Assembly (NCBI GenBank): GCA_019163375.1
Contig: JAFLKK010000004.1
Location: 434,001 to 498,000 of the forward strand
Direction of reading: 5' to 3'
Source of the DNA: Paludibacter sp.
Lineage (GTDB): Bacteria > Bacteroidota > Bacteroidia > Bacteroidales > Paludibacteraceae
DNA: 64,000 nucleotides
The position numbers and the translations under genes are program-made. Below are positions 53,320 through 62,048 of the stretch, in pieces. The notes below the pieces were generated by a model. It saw only the letters and a program-made list of their open reading frames with translations, was not told where the DNA came from and made no database searches. Position 1 is the first letter of the stretch. Each line of letters opens with the position of its first letter.

Positions 53320-53384
53320 TTTGATTGTTTTAATTATGAATTAATTTTCACTTCACAAAGGTGAGGGTTTATAAGAAAAAATGC

Positions 53385-53422
53385 GTTACACAATTTTTGT
53401 GAAGAGTTGTAAGATTCACACA
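53385..53422 (-). promoter_or_regulatory. Regulon element 13
   Basis: Boxes TTACACAAT at 53386 and TTGTAAGATTCACAC at 53407, with CACCTTTG as -7 at 53356-53363 (23 bp). It serves the operon 53319-52027. Confidence 0.8.
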
Positions 53423-53532
53423 TTTATTGTGAAAATGCAACAGTTTTATGTTTGGTTATATGCTTATAAATAGCTAGTTATGGCTATTCCTATCTGTCGA
53501 GGATACCTGCGGAATACTCGCACAAGACAGAA

Positions 53533-53573
53533 TCACCCTGCTGCGATGCCGAAACGACATGGCAGCAGGGTGA
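53533..53573 (-). terminator. Hairpin terminator
   Basis: TCACCCTGCTGC and its exact complement around 17 nt. It ends the CsbD operon after the small membrane protein gene; a T-run is weak. Confidence 0.6.
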
Positions 53574-53602
53574 AGCAAGATTAGGCGAAGTTTACATGAA
53601 AC

Positions 53603-53749
53603 TTATCGTCCCCTGATAACTCTGAACAGAATGGATACTATTGCAATGACCAACAGGATATGTATGATACCCCCGGCGCTATATGCAAAGAAGCCAATGG
53701 CCCAAAATATAACAAGAATTAATGCTATTAAATAAAGTAGATTGCTCAT
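53603..53749 (-). CDS. lmo0937-family small membrane protein
   Basis: A 48-residue protein, MSNLLYLIALILVIFWAIG and then GGIIHILLVIAIVSILFRVI, with two helices joined by a Gly-rich turn. The pattern YxxGGxIHxLLVIAxI is that of the lmo0937/YqaE-like small membrane protein family. It is the last gene of the CsbD operon. Function unknown, but members often respond to envelope stress. Confidence 0.85.
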   Translation of the reverse strand: MSNLLYLIALILVIFWAIGFFAYSAGGIIHILLVIAIVSILFRVIRGR

Positions 53750-53793
53750 ACGATTGTGGTTTTTAAATGTTTTGTTTGTTATGTTAGTGATAT

Positions 53794-54435
53794 TTAATTT
53801 ACCGGAACGGATAAATAGAAATTAATAATGCCGTTGCTGGCATTGGGTATGGTGTACGACTGATCTAAAAGCGTTCTTTTTCGTCCTACTTTGGTGAGTC
53901 CGTAATTGTAACGAACACCCATAGTCATTGAATGAGCTTCGACTCCTACACCCAGCACAAGCCCGGCATCGACGCGATTGTAATTACTCATAGTGATGTT
54001 CTTTTCGAGGTCGAGAAGATGAACGTTAGCCATATTGGTTACTTTTCCGGCCAATAGATAAGATACATAGGGTCCAAACTGAAGGTTTATGTGATCCGAC
54101 ACTCTCAGCAAGCCAAGCACCGGCAGCTCCATATAAGTAAGATTGAAATTCGCAGTGCCGTCCACCAAAAGACTATTGTAAGTTACTGATGCCCCTTTTG
54201 TAGTGACATATAATTCGGGCTGTACAGACAAAAGACTCATGGTAGGTATTTTGGCAAAAACCCCGAGGTTAAAACCAAAAATCATATCGGCCGTTGACGC
54301 ATCGTTGGTGTAAAGATTTGAAATATTGATACCACCAATAAAACCGTACTTAGCAGGCACTTTTTCCTGAGCCTGACATGGGATTACACTTGTAATCAGA
54401 ATCAGAAGCATTGCTCTTAGAATTAGCTTTTTCAT
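53794..54435 (-). CDS. PorT-like outer-membrane beta-barrel protein
   Basis: A 213-residue protein: signal peptide ending CQAQEK, barrel strands starting GFIGGINISNLYT and closing in GIINFYLSVPVN. It has the same type as the barrel at 50300-50926 and the same place after a coiled-coil lipoprotein. Third gene of the CsbD operon. Confidence 0.87.
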   Translation of the reverse strand: MKKLILRAMLLILITSVIPCQAQEKVPAKYGFIGGINISNLYTNDASTADMIFGFNLGVFAKIPTMSLLSVQPELYVTTKGASVTYNSLLVDGTANFNLTYMELPVLGLLRVSDHINLQFGPYVSYLLAGKVTNMANVHLLDLEKNITMSNYNRVDAGLVLGVGVEAHSMTMGVRYNYGLTKVGRKRTLLDQSYTIPNASNGIINFYLSVPVN

Positions 54436-54519
54436 GCGTTTGGTTTTAAACAGGTTGTATTTCGGCAGAAGGAGGATAGAAAGTTAACATTTCAGTTGTC
54501 TGTTTACCCCCGACGCTCT

Positions 54520-54987
54520 TTATTTCGACTTTGAGTTTACGATCTTAGTTATCGAGCGTCCTAAATCGTCCATGTCGCGATTGAAATCTTGTTTGAATTT
54601 AGTCCAGTCGCTATGGGTTCTTTCGTAATCGCTTACGCGGGTCTTCAGGTTTTTGTTTTTGATTTCGATGGAATCAATCCTTCTGGCGTAAACTTCGTCA
54701 AGTGCACTACCCGACTTGTTCATTTTTAGTTTTAATGCGGCAATAGCTACCTCATTGTTTTTGATTTTTAATTCCGACTCCAGTTTAAACGTTTTGAGTT
54801 CCTCTTCGGTAGCCGCTTTTTGTTCAACGATAGCGGCATTTACTTTTACTTTGTCTAAATTGGCCTGAGCCGACTCAACTTTTGCTTGTGCGGCCTCTTT
54901 TTTTTGATTGTCAGACAAACAAGCGGTGAGTAAACTTCCCGCCAGGCAGATAACTGCCAGCGAGACAGGTAGGGTTATCTTTTTCAT
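54520..54987 (-). CDS. Coiled-coil lipoprotein, paralogue C
   Basis: A 155-residue lipoprotein with lipobox LTAC, a long Ala/Lys/Glu-rich coiled coil (KKEAAQAKVESAQANLDKVK) and the end WTKFKQDFNRDMDDLGRSI, matching paralogues A and B. It lies 56 bp past the CsbD gene and before a PorT-like barrel. Confidence 0.8.
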   Translation of the reverse strand: MKKITLPVSLAVICLAGSLLTACLSDNQKKEAAQAKVESAQANLDKVKVNAAIVEQKAATEEELKTFKLESELKIKNNEVAIAALKLKMNKSGSALDEVYARRIDSIEIKNKNLKTRVSDYERTHSDWTKFKQDFNRDMDDLGRSITKIVNSKSK

Positions 54988-55043
54988 TTTATATTTTTTT
55001 TAATAGTTGAATGTCCGCCTCCTGTTGTAGGAAGCCAATGCCT

Positions 55044-55229
55044 TTAGAGTGAAGATATGATTTTGTGTAATTCCTCTTTTGTTTTGCCAAGTTTTATTTG
55101 TAACCGGCCTAACATTTCTTCTTTTTTGCCTTCGGAAAACATTAAATCATTATCTGTTAATGCAGCAAATTTTTGTTTTAGTTTGCCCTTTTGTTCTTCC
55201 CAGGTTCCTTTTAGTTCAGTAGTGTTCAT
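55044..55229 (-). CDS. CsbD family stress protein
   Basis: A 61-residue hydrophilic protein: MNTTELKGTWEEQKGKLKQK, then LTDNDLMFSEGKKEEMLGRLQ, the standard CsbD pattern. CsbD belongs to sigB-type stress responses in other bacteria; its molecular role is unknown. First gene behind element 14. Confidence 0.93.
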   Translation of the reverse strand: MNTTELKGTWEEQKGKLKQKFAALTDNDLMFSEGKKEEMLGRLQIKLGKTKEELHKIISSL

Positions 55230-55296
55230 TATAGTTTTGTATTTGTAGTGAAAGTAGTATCACTTCACAAAGGTGGTACATTTTCATTAAGTTTGT

Positions 55297-55332
55297 CTTA
55301 CATAATTTAGGGAAAGAGTTACATTATTCACA
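55297..55332 (-). promoter_or_regulatory. Regulon element 14
   Basis: Boxes TTACATAAT at 55298 and TTACATTATTCACAC at 55319, with CACCTTTG as -7 at 55268-55275 (23 bp). It serves the CsbD, lipoprotein C, barrel and small membrane protein genes. Confidence 0.82.
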
Positions 55333-55366
55333 CCTTGAGAAGAAGCGGTAAGAAAGTAAGAAAAGA

Positions 55367-55500
55367 TTAGCACTAAGGCACTGAGAGCACTAAGTATCAA
55401 AAAGATAAAATCAGCTTTTATTGTTTTTAAACAAAGAACACAAAAGATAAAATTTATATTTTCTTAGTGATGCTTAGTGTTCTCAGTGACTTAGTGGTAA
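55367..55500. repeat. CACTAAG-type inverted element, copy 4
   Basis: Terminal arms of 28 bp: left TTAGCACTAAGGCACTGAGA then GCACTAAG; the right arm is the near-perfect complement. No coding sequence is present between them. Confidence 0.8.
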
Positions 55501-55512
55501 TGAATATTGCAT

Positions 55513-55550
55513 AAAAAAAAGACAGAGACCTCCTCTAAAGATCTCTGTCT
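55513..55550 (-). terminator. Hairpin terminator after the OmpA fusion gene
   Basis: AGACAGAGA pairs with TCTCTGTCT; the minus strand ends in an eight-T run. Confidence 0.85.
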
Positions 55551-55582
55551 AACCAAAAAATGTAAACAAATAGAGAGAAAAA

Positions 55583-57628
55583 TTATTTCTTAGCTACAAT
55601 ATCAATTACCACAGTACGGTTGTAATAACGTTCTTCGGGGAATTTATTTTCAAACGGTGATTTGGCAACATCTTCGCCATATCCGTTTACTTCAAAGCTC
55701 ACGTCCGAGCGTCCTGCTTTTCTTAAACTGTTTTGCATAATACCCTTCACATCATTTGCACGATCCAGCGACAATTGTTGATTATGCACTTCGCTACCTG
55801 TGATATCGGCATGTCCGTGAATAATAACTGTTCCGTTCATTGGAATTTTAGGAACCACTACATCGTTGATATATTTTTCGTACATCTTGATGGTTTTCGA
55901 TCTGTTGAATTCGTAGATAACGCTGAAACGCATTGCTTCGTCGGTTGTAGATGGTGCCCAACGTACCAGGTGAGCAGTAGTTTCTTTTCTCAAAACTTTA
56001 CCACTTTTAGTTTGACCAACTAAGGTTACTTTATAGTCACCTTCGGGACGGGTTCCTAATACTGTGTTGCCCGGAATGCTGATTTTATCTTTAGTATACG
56101 GACCAAAGTTTTGTACAGCACCTTGTTCGTCTTTAAATTCTACCGACCATGAAGTATAAGCCTGAGTTCCACCATCGGCATTTATAAATACATAACTATC
56201 CGGAGGAGCTACTTGTCCCGAAACGATTTCAACCGGACGCATAGCATTTTTGCCGCTATAGAATTCAGTGAGTAGTTCGGGTGAATTACTTTCGATGGTT
56301 ACGCGGCGATCGCCTTCTTGCAAAAGCACTAAATCCACAGTACCACCTACCTGCACGGATGCAATCAATGGTTTGGTACGACCTTCGGTAACAATTCTGC
56401 CCGGGGCAATTCCAAATACATTTACCAGATATGCTTTTGTTGATTCCGCCATTTCACGACCTTCTTTAGGACCTTGTTCAGATGAACCAATCATTCTGAT
56501 AGTAGAATTAGGACTCTTTACCATACGATCGCCAATAATATTCAATACATTGTAATAAACAATCATCTGACGGCTTGAACGACCCGAGAAATTCTCGGGA
56601 GTAGTAAGTTCCACCTGATCTTGTCTGAAATCTTTTACCTGATCTTTCTGAAGCAATACATATCGTTTTGGTATTTCTGTCGATCCCAAATCGAAATACA
56701 CGTAGTTGCCAAGTGGGAATACTTCCCTTACATTGGATACTGCTACAGTGTTCTTGGCAGGGTCAACATAGAATTTTACTTCCGGCTCCACCACCACAGG
56801 AGCAGCAAAAGCGTCTTCTTTTACTTTCGATTCAATTTTGCGACCGCTACCCAGTTTTAGTGCAGCACCAACTCGTATTGTTGTCAGGTTCCATGTTTCA
56901 ATGCTACGTGGATCTTGTCCGAAGTAAGGTTGAAAAGAAACAAATGGCGACAGCACAAATTGAGTGCGATGGTTTTGCGATGAAAGTGGGATGTCATATC
57001 CGGCACCTACCTGCATAGAGATAAGATTGTTGTTGACGTCGCTGAAATCGCCTTCCACTGCGGGTAAAAGAGCTTGATTAGGGATAGCCGGATTCAATCC
57101 AACCTGATAGGTATATGATTTCGACATATTAAATGCAAAACGAGGGCCTGCATACATGTAGAAATTAGATTTGAACGGAGCAAAACGAAGGCTCGGCTCA
57201 ATGGTAATGTATCCAAGATCGGTTTTTAAATCGGCCGGACAGTTGCAAGGTGTTTTTACCTGATCGAATTTACCACCGCGGTTGTCATAACCTGCCTGAA
57301 GCATAATACCCCAGCGGGAAGAGCCCGGACGATATTCGATAAGTGGTGCAACAAAAAGACCTACACCGCTACCATCCTGAAATCGGGTTGGAACAATCAC
57401 ACCTGCATCCAACTGCTGGGTAGAACCACGGTGAAAATTTACATTAGCACCGGCAGCAACTCCAAAAAACCATGCAGGTTTAGCGTATTGAACCGAATCT
57501 TGCGTTTGGGCAGCAACTGTTTGAACTCCCATCATAGCAAAAGCAATCAGTGCAACATTTTTTATGCTCTTGGCATAAGGGAACCGCGCCAGATGCGATT
57601 CCTTATTATACATATTGTTTGTTTTCAT
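55583..57628 (-). CDS. OmpA-family protein with N-terminal barrel
   Basis: A 681-residue outer-membrane protein: signal peptide (cleaved near TVAAQTQ), an N-terminal barrel (about 45-265), a middle beta-rich linker and a C-terminal OmpA peptidoglycan-binding domain (HGHADITGSEVHNQQLSLDRAND). A repeated outer motif ARNxxSR is absent. Second gene behind element 15, 75 bp past the Ig/DUF3494 lipoprotein gene. It probably ties the outer membrane to peptidoglycan. Confidence 0.9.
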   Translation of the reverse strand: MKTNNMYNKESHLARFPYAKSIKNVALIAFAMMGVQTVAAQTQDSVQYAKPAWFFGVAAGANVNFHRGSTQQLDAGVIVPTRFQDGSGVGLFVAPLIEYRPGSSRWGIMLQAGYDNRGGKFDQVKTPCNCPADLKTDLGYITIEPSLRFAPFKSNFYMYAGPRFAFNMSKSYTYQVGLNPAIPNQALLPAVEGDFSDVNNNLISMQVGAGYDIPLSSQNHRTQFVLSPFVSFQPYFGQDPRSIETWNLTTIRVGAALKLGSGRKIESKVKEDAFAAPVVVEPEVKFYVDPAKNTVAVSNVREVFPLGNYVYFDLGSTEIPKRYVLLQKDQVKDFRQDQVELTTPENFSGRSSRQMIVYYNVLNIIGDRMVKSPNSTIRMIGSSEQGPKEGREMAESTKAYLVNVFGIAPGRIVTEGRTKPLIASVQVGGTVDLVLLQEGDRRVTIESNSPELLTEFYSGKNAMRPVEIVSGQVAPPDSYVFINADGGTQAYTSWSVEFKDEQGAVQNFGPYTKDKISIPGNTVLGTRPEGDYKVTLVGQTKSGKVLRKETTAHLVRWAPSTTDEAMRFSVIYEFNRSKTIKMYEKYINDVVVPKIPMNGTVIIHGHADITGSEVHNQQLSLDRANDVKGIMQNSLRKAGRSDVSFEVNGYGEDVAKSPFENKFPEERYYNRTVVIDIVAKK

Positions 57629-57703
57629 ATATTTCTTTATTGTAATTCGTTTACTTGTATATTGGTCAACCGGGTTATCAATTGACTTGCTTACGGGTAT
57701 ACA

Positions 57704-59743
57704 TTACGGTTTGTTGATTGTATTTGTACTGGTCATAACTACAGCTCCATTGCGGGCCAGCATGCGGCCTGTCATTACTGCGTACGAGTCCATGGTGATA
57801 GATTGTAAAGCCAGGATACTACCATTAAAAGTGGTATACGTTCCTATGGTTGCGGAACTACCGGTTTGCCAAAATACGTTCTTCGCTTGTGCACCACCTG
57901 TTAGTTTAATATTACCACCGGTGGTAGTTGTAAGCGTTGAAGCTACCTGAAAAATCCAATAAGCATTAGGGTCACCTTGCGCATCCAGTGTCAAATCGCT
58001 TCCATCAACCGATAGGGTAGAGGTAGACTTATAGATACCCGGAGCAAGTGTTTTACCACCCTGATTACCGGCCACTGTTTGTGGTGGCATAGCAATACAT
58101 GATTCGGCAAAAAGATAAGCAACCACCAGGTCTAATTTAGCCTGATTAAGCATGGCTGCAGTAGCGGCTCCATCATCGGCGGCATAGATATTTCCATTTA
58201 CAATAGTTGCAGGAGGAAAGCCGGTTACAGATGAACGGGCACCCGGATAGATACCTACATCCATATTGTTGACCACGCTGGCACCGGCATTGTTGCTAAC
58301 GCCTACGCCCGAAATAATCGCGAATCGAGCTACAGATCTAAGGTTTACAAACGAAGGGGCAGAAGCGATCAACGGAACACTGAATGTCCACACATAGTCG
58401 CTGGCTAAGGCTTTGTTCGAAGCGCTTTTAGCACCTGTAGTAATGGTAGCGGTGTAGGTTGTACCTGCTATTAAATTACTATTTGGAGTAAAAGTGGCAA
58501 TGTTGCCCAAATAGCTTACATTACCCAATACATTGGTAGCTCCGGCCTTAACCGTAAACGTAGCATTGGAAATGGTAAGCGGGTTCATCGTTACACTGAA
58601 AGTAGCAGCTATGGCTTTATCAACAGCCACGTTAGCATCCAGATTCGCCGGGTCGGTAAAGATAACCGCCGGTGTAAAGTCTCCTGTAGAGAATGTCCAC
58701 GAATAATCGCTAGCCAATGCTGCGCCTGTACCGGTTTTAGCTCCAGTAGTAATAGTGGCAACATAGGTGGTGTTAGGTAGAAAATCGGTGGTTGGATTAA
58801 AGCTAGCAGTTGTTCCCGAATAGTTCAACGTACCCACAATATTCGTTGTGCCTACTCTTACAGTGAATGTAGCAGCAGTGATAGTTGTAGGATCCATAGC
58901 TTTGCTAAAGCTTACCGAAACTGTTTTGTTCAACGGAACATTGGCTGTCAGGTTTACCGGATTGGTCGACAATACTGTTGGAGCAACTTCTCCGGTAGTA
59001 AATGTCCAGGTAGTGTCTTTCGCAATTGAGCTACCATCCAAATTTTTAGCTGCCATTGTAATTTGAGCGGTATACACAGTGGTAGGACTAAGACCAAGAG
59101 TTGGTGTAAACGATACACTGTTTCCTGTTCCCGAAACTAATCCTAAAACAGGCGTTGTACCATTTTTAAGTGTAAAGGTTGTGCCGGTAATAGTAGCCTG
59201 ATCCATAGGCACACTAAAGGTGGCGGTGATGGTTTGGTTTAATACTACATTGGTAGCTAGGTTTAGTGGGCTGGTTGCAATCACCACCGGTAAAATAGTA
59301 GTACCGGTACTAAACACCCACACATAGTCGGCTTGTAAGGTATTTCCCATTACATCTTTTACTGCAGTAGTTACTCTGGCTGTAAAAGTGGTGTTGTCGG
59401 CAAATTTACTGGAAGCCGTAAAGGTAGCAGTAGAATCTGCATCCGAATAAGTAACTGTTCCTGCTACGGCTGCCGAAGTTCCTGTCACCGTAAATGACGT
59501 TTCGTTGATGGTTTCAGGATTCATTTTTTTATTGAACTTGGCAGTAACAATAGTTGTTCGTATTGCCAGTTCTGCAGCACTCACAGCCTTACGTCCTACA
59601 AGAGTTGCACCACTTGCCGGTGTAACCGATACCACAGCAGGGCAAGGTCCGCCGTCGATGGCAACATAATCGTCACTCTTACAGCCTGCAAACAATACAA
59701 CCGCCAGGATGGCAAGGGTTGAAAGTAGCTTTATCTTTTTCAT
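57704..59743 (-). CDS. Lipoprotein with four Ig-like repeats and a DUF3494 (ice-binding-like) domain
   Basis: A 679-residue lipoprotein starting MKKIKLLSTLAIL with lipobox FAGC. Four Ig-like Big_5 repeats follow (each about 105 residues, with NTTYTAxITTGAK and DYVWTFSTG), then a C-terminal DUF3494 beta-solenoid (about 470-679; ending GSILALQSITMDSYAVMTGRMLARNGAVVM). DUF3494 includes ice-binding proteins, but most bacterial members have unknown ligands and may be adhesins. The start at 59743 beats one 13 codons earlier. First gene behind element 15. Confidence 0.9.
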   Translation of the reverse strand: MKKIKLLSTLAILAVVLFAGCKSDDYVAIDGGPCPAVVSVTPASGATLVGRKAVSAAELAIRTTIVTAKFNKKMNPETINETSFTVTGTSAAVAGTVTYSDADSTATFTASSKFADNTTFTARVTTAVKDVMGNTLQADYVWVFSTGTTILPVVIATSPLNLATNVVLNQTITATFSVPMDQATITGTTFTLKNGTTPVLGLVSGTGNSVSFTPTLGLSPTTVYTAQITMAAKNLDGSSIAKDTTWTFTTGEVAPTVLSTNPVNLTANVPLNKTVSVSFSKAMDPTTITAATFTVRVGTTNIVGTLNYSGTTASFNPTTDFLPNTTYVATITTGAKTGTGAALASDYSWTFSTGDFTPAVIFTDPANLDANVAVDKAIAATFSVTMNPLTISNATFTVKAGATNVLGNVSYLGNIATFTPNSNLIAGTTYTATITTGAKSASNKALASDYVWTFSVPLIASAPSFVNLRSVARFAIISGVGVSNNAGASVVNNMDVGIYPGARSSVTGFPPATIVNGNIYAADDGAATAAMLNQAKLDLVVAYLFAESCIAMPPQTVAGNQGGKTLAPGIYKSTSTLSVDGSDLTLDAQGDPNAYWIFQVASTLTTTTGGNIKLTGGAQAKNVFWQTGSSATIGTYTTFNGSILALQSITMDSYAVMTGRMLARNGAVVMTSTNTINKP

Positions 59744-59808
59744 ACATTTGAATTTATTTGTGAATTCATTTTCACATGGCAAAGGTGATACATTTAAAGA
59801 ATGATAAT

Positions 59809-59845
59809 GTTACACAATATTTGGTAAGACTTACAATATTCACAC
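59809..59845 (-). promoter_or_regulatory. Regulon element 15
   Basis: Boxes TTACACAAT at 59810 and TTACAATATTCACAC at 59831, with CACCTTTG as -7 at 59780-59787 (23 bp). It serves the DUF3494 lipoprotein and OmpA genes. Confidence 0.8.
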
Positions 59846-59956
59846 GTGGGGAAAAAGAGGACGTAGCGTGCTGTAGTAAGTAGTGGAAAGTAAGTAGTGA
59901 TTAGTGGGGAGTTAGTGGTTGGTAGTTAGTAATTGGTAGAAGAATGGTATTCGTAT

Positions 59957-59999
59957 AACTACCCCAAATCCGTCAGCCGACGGAGATTTAGGGGTGGTT
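59957..59999. repeat. CCGTCAG...CTGACGG palindromic repeat
   Basis: ACTACCCCAAATCCGTCAGC and its near complement fold on each other. Same family as 24851-25025. Confidence 0.55.
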
Positions 60000-60008
60000 G
60001 AAGGAATG

Positions 60009-60056
60009 AAAAAGAGCGTTATCCTTCTTATTGAAAGATAACGCTCTTTTCTTATT
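60009..60056. terminator. Hairpin terminator
   Basis: AAAAGAGCGTTATC pairs exactly with GATAACGCTCTTTT. T-rich on both sides, so bidirectional. It ends the small membrane protein gene at 60100. Confidence 0.85.
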
Positions 60057-60099
60057 TTCACGGATCGTTTTATCCCTGCAAATAAGTAATATTTAATGA

Positions 60100-60252
60100 T
60101 TAAACTACTATAGCAACAGTTACAATAACTGCTATTGTCAATACTACATTTAAAATGGTTCTGATTTTACTGTATCTTGGAATAAGGGTGTTTATACCCC
60201 ACAGAAGAACCACTACCAGGCAAACAAACGAGAAAATAAGAGATTGTGACAT
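60100..60252 (-). CDS. Small two-helix membrane protein, paralogue of the next gene
   Basis: A 50-residue protein: MSQSLIFSFVCLVVVLLWGIN, then PRYSKIRTILNVVLTIAVIV. The layout and the phrase KIRxILNVV are shared with the upstream 61-residue gene. It has the helix, short PxxxKI loop and second helix of the Thivi_2564-like group. It was too short for simple gene finding. Confidence 0.75.
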   Translation of the reverse strand: MSQSLIFSFVCLVVVLLWGINTLIPRYSKIRTILNVVLTIAVIVTVAIVV

Positions 60253-60273
60253 AATGATTTATTTAAAAATAAT

Positions 60274-60459
60274 TTAGACCTGAATACTCATCAAATTGCT
60301 GAATATTCCAAATACTCTGAGAAGCCATACGATAAGAAGAATCACAACTACAATGTTTAAGATATTTCTAATCTTACGATCCATCGGAATGTAGGTATTG
60401 GCACCCCATAGGATGACACCCACTAAGATAATGACGAGTAATACGGTTAATAGTGGCAT
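60274..60459 (-). CDS. Thivi_2564-like small membrane protein
   Basis: A 61-residue protein with two helices around NTYIPMDRKIRNILNIVVV, the signature of the Thivi_2564 family of unknown function. It lies 120 bp past an OmpA gene and may be co-transcribed with it under element 16. A tandem paralogue follows 21 bp later. Confidence 0.82.
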   Translation of the reverse strand: MPLLTVLLVIILVGVILWGANTYIPMDRKIRNILNIVVVILLIVWLLRVFGIFSNLMSIQV

Positions 60460-60579
60460 AATTTTATATTTAAAGGGTGAAGAGTAAGATAGTTTAGTAT
60501 GGTATTAGGATTTGCTTTTTTATATCAATTGCCGTCCCACTTATGGGGACGGACGAATTGATAAGCTGTATCTGTAATT

Positions 60580-61878
60580 TTACTTCGTCAATTGAAATTC
60601 AACGCGACGGTTTAATTCACGACCTTCGGAAGTATTATTAGGGGCAATCGGATCTTTTTCTCCGTAACCAACTATAGTAACACTTGATGAAGGAACGTTT
60701 TTACCCAACAAATAACGTTTTACGGCATTGGCTCTTCTTTCCGATAAACCTTGATTGAATTCGTTTGTTCCAACATAATCGGTATAACCGGCTACATTCA
60801 ATCGTACAGTTGAATTATCATTTTTCAAAGTGGCGGCAATTTGATCCAACGCTCTGTATGAACCTTGAGTCAATTGATCCGATCCAAATTCAAACTCGAT
60901 ATTTTCGTACGTTGGAAGATTAGCTTCATCTTGGTACGCCGAAAGAGAATCGACCTGACTGTTTAGCTTGTTGATTTTGTTATTCAATGCAGCATTTTCG
61001 GCTTCAATCGCTTTCAGACGATCCATTGTTTCAACGGTATTGTCTTTTACAATTTTGTTGATAATAACAGGAGCTGGTTTTGGATAATACTCACACATGC
61101 TAATGTTGCGTGCATGTTGTTTTTGTCCGTTAGCACCAAGTTTAAAGCGCAGACCAATGGTTGCTGTCAACGCATCACTATTGCCTTTAGTCATTTGGTA
61201 ACCACCCAGGTTGGTTCTGTCGTAATAACGGTATTGAACTTCGCCACCCAACGCAACTGATTTGCTAATGTTGTATTCAAGGTTCAATCCTAATTTCCCC
61301 ATTACGGTTTCAGGCACGCCATCACCGGCGTCGCGCGAATCAACAATCACGTTGTTGGCCGCATCCATTAGTTTGAACTGATAAAATCCAACACCCACAC
61401 CGGCGTCGCCGTAGATATTCATTTTACTCCAGAATTTGGTTCTGTTAGGCACCAACAGGTTCATTAAATTAATAGAAGCATATACCACAGCATCATGAGT
61501 ACGTCCTTCCATTGTTCCTATTTGATTGGCATTAAGTTGGTAAGTATGTCCGTAAGGATTATACATATATTCCACTCCTAATCCTACCAACGGATTAATG
61601 CTGTACTCGATGGCAGCACCACCTACCCAGTGAAACTGATCGCTACGTGACATAGAACCCGGAGCCACGCGGAAATAATTTCCACCACCCTTTAAACCAA
61701 TCGACCAGTGCGATACCGGAACAAAATCGCAAGCAGTAGATGCTTTCAAAATACTTGAATCAGACATTACTGTCACAGCTTCCTGAGTAGACACAGTTGT
61801 TGTAGTAGTAACTTCCTGAGCAGTGGCAGATCCAACTGCAGCAGCAACAAGCATAATGCTTAATAATTTTCTTTTCAT
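60580..61878 (-). CDS. OmpA-family outer-membrane protein
   Basis: A 432-residue protein: signal peptide (cleaved near GSATAQE), N-terminal barrel (about 50-250), a coiled-coil linker (DRLKAIEAENAALNNKINKL in outline) and a C-terminal OmpA domain (AGYTDYVGTNEFNQGLSERR, VGYGEKDPI). It anchors the outer membrane to peptidoglycan. It has element 16 upstream. Confidence 0.93.
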   Translation of the reverse strand: MKRKLLSIMLVAAAVGSATAQEVTTTTTVSTQEAVTVMSDSSILKASTACDFVPVSHWSIGLKGGGNYFRVAPGSMSRSDQFHWVGGAAIEYSINPLVGLGVEYMYNPYGHTYQLNANQIGTMEGRTHDAVVYASINLMNLLVPNRTKFWSKMNIYGDAGVGVGFYQFKLMDAANNVIVDSRDAGDGVPETVMGKLGLNLEYNISKSVALGGEVQYRYYDRTNLGGYQMTKGNSDALTATIGLRFKLGANGQKQHARNISMCEYYPKPAPVIINKIVKDNTVETMDRLKAIEAENAALNNKINKLNSQVDSLSAYQDEANLPTYENIEFEFGSDQLTQGSYRALDQIAATLKNDNSTVRLNVAGYTDYVGTNEFNQGLSERRANAVKRYLLGKNVPSSSVTIVGYGEKDPIAPNNTSEGRELNRRVEFQLTK

Positions 61879-62011
61879 TGTTTTGTTTTAATTTAATAAG
61901 ATTGTTTTTATAAATAAGAATAAGTTTATAAATACATTTCAGTTGTATTGTTTTGGTTACAGAATGTATTTTTTGATCGTGACAAAGGTAGGGAAGGGGT
62001 CTGTTAGCAGA

Positions 62012-62048
62012 GTTACACAACTTTTTATATTTATTGCATTATTCACAC
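62012..62048 (-). promoter_or_regulatory. Regulon element 16
   Basis: Boxes TTACACAAC at 62013 and TTGCATTATTCACAC at 62034, with TACCTTTG as -7 at 61983-61990 (23 bp). It serves the OmpA gene at 60580-61878. Confidence 0.8.
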
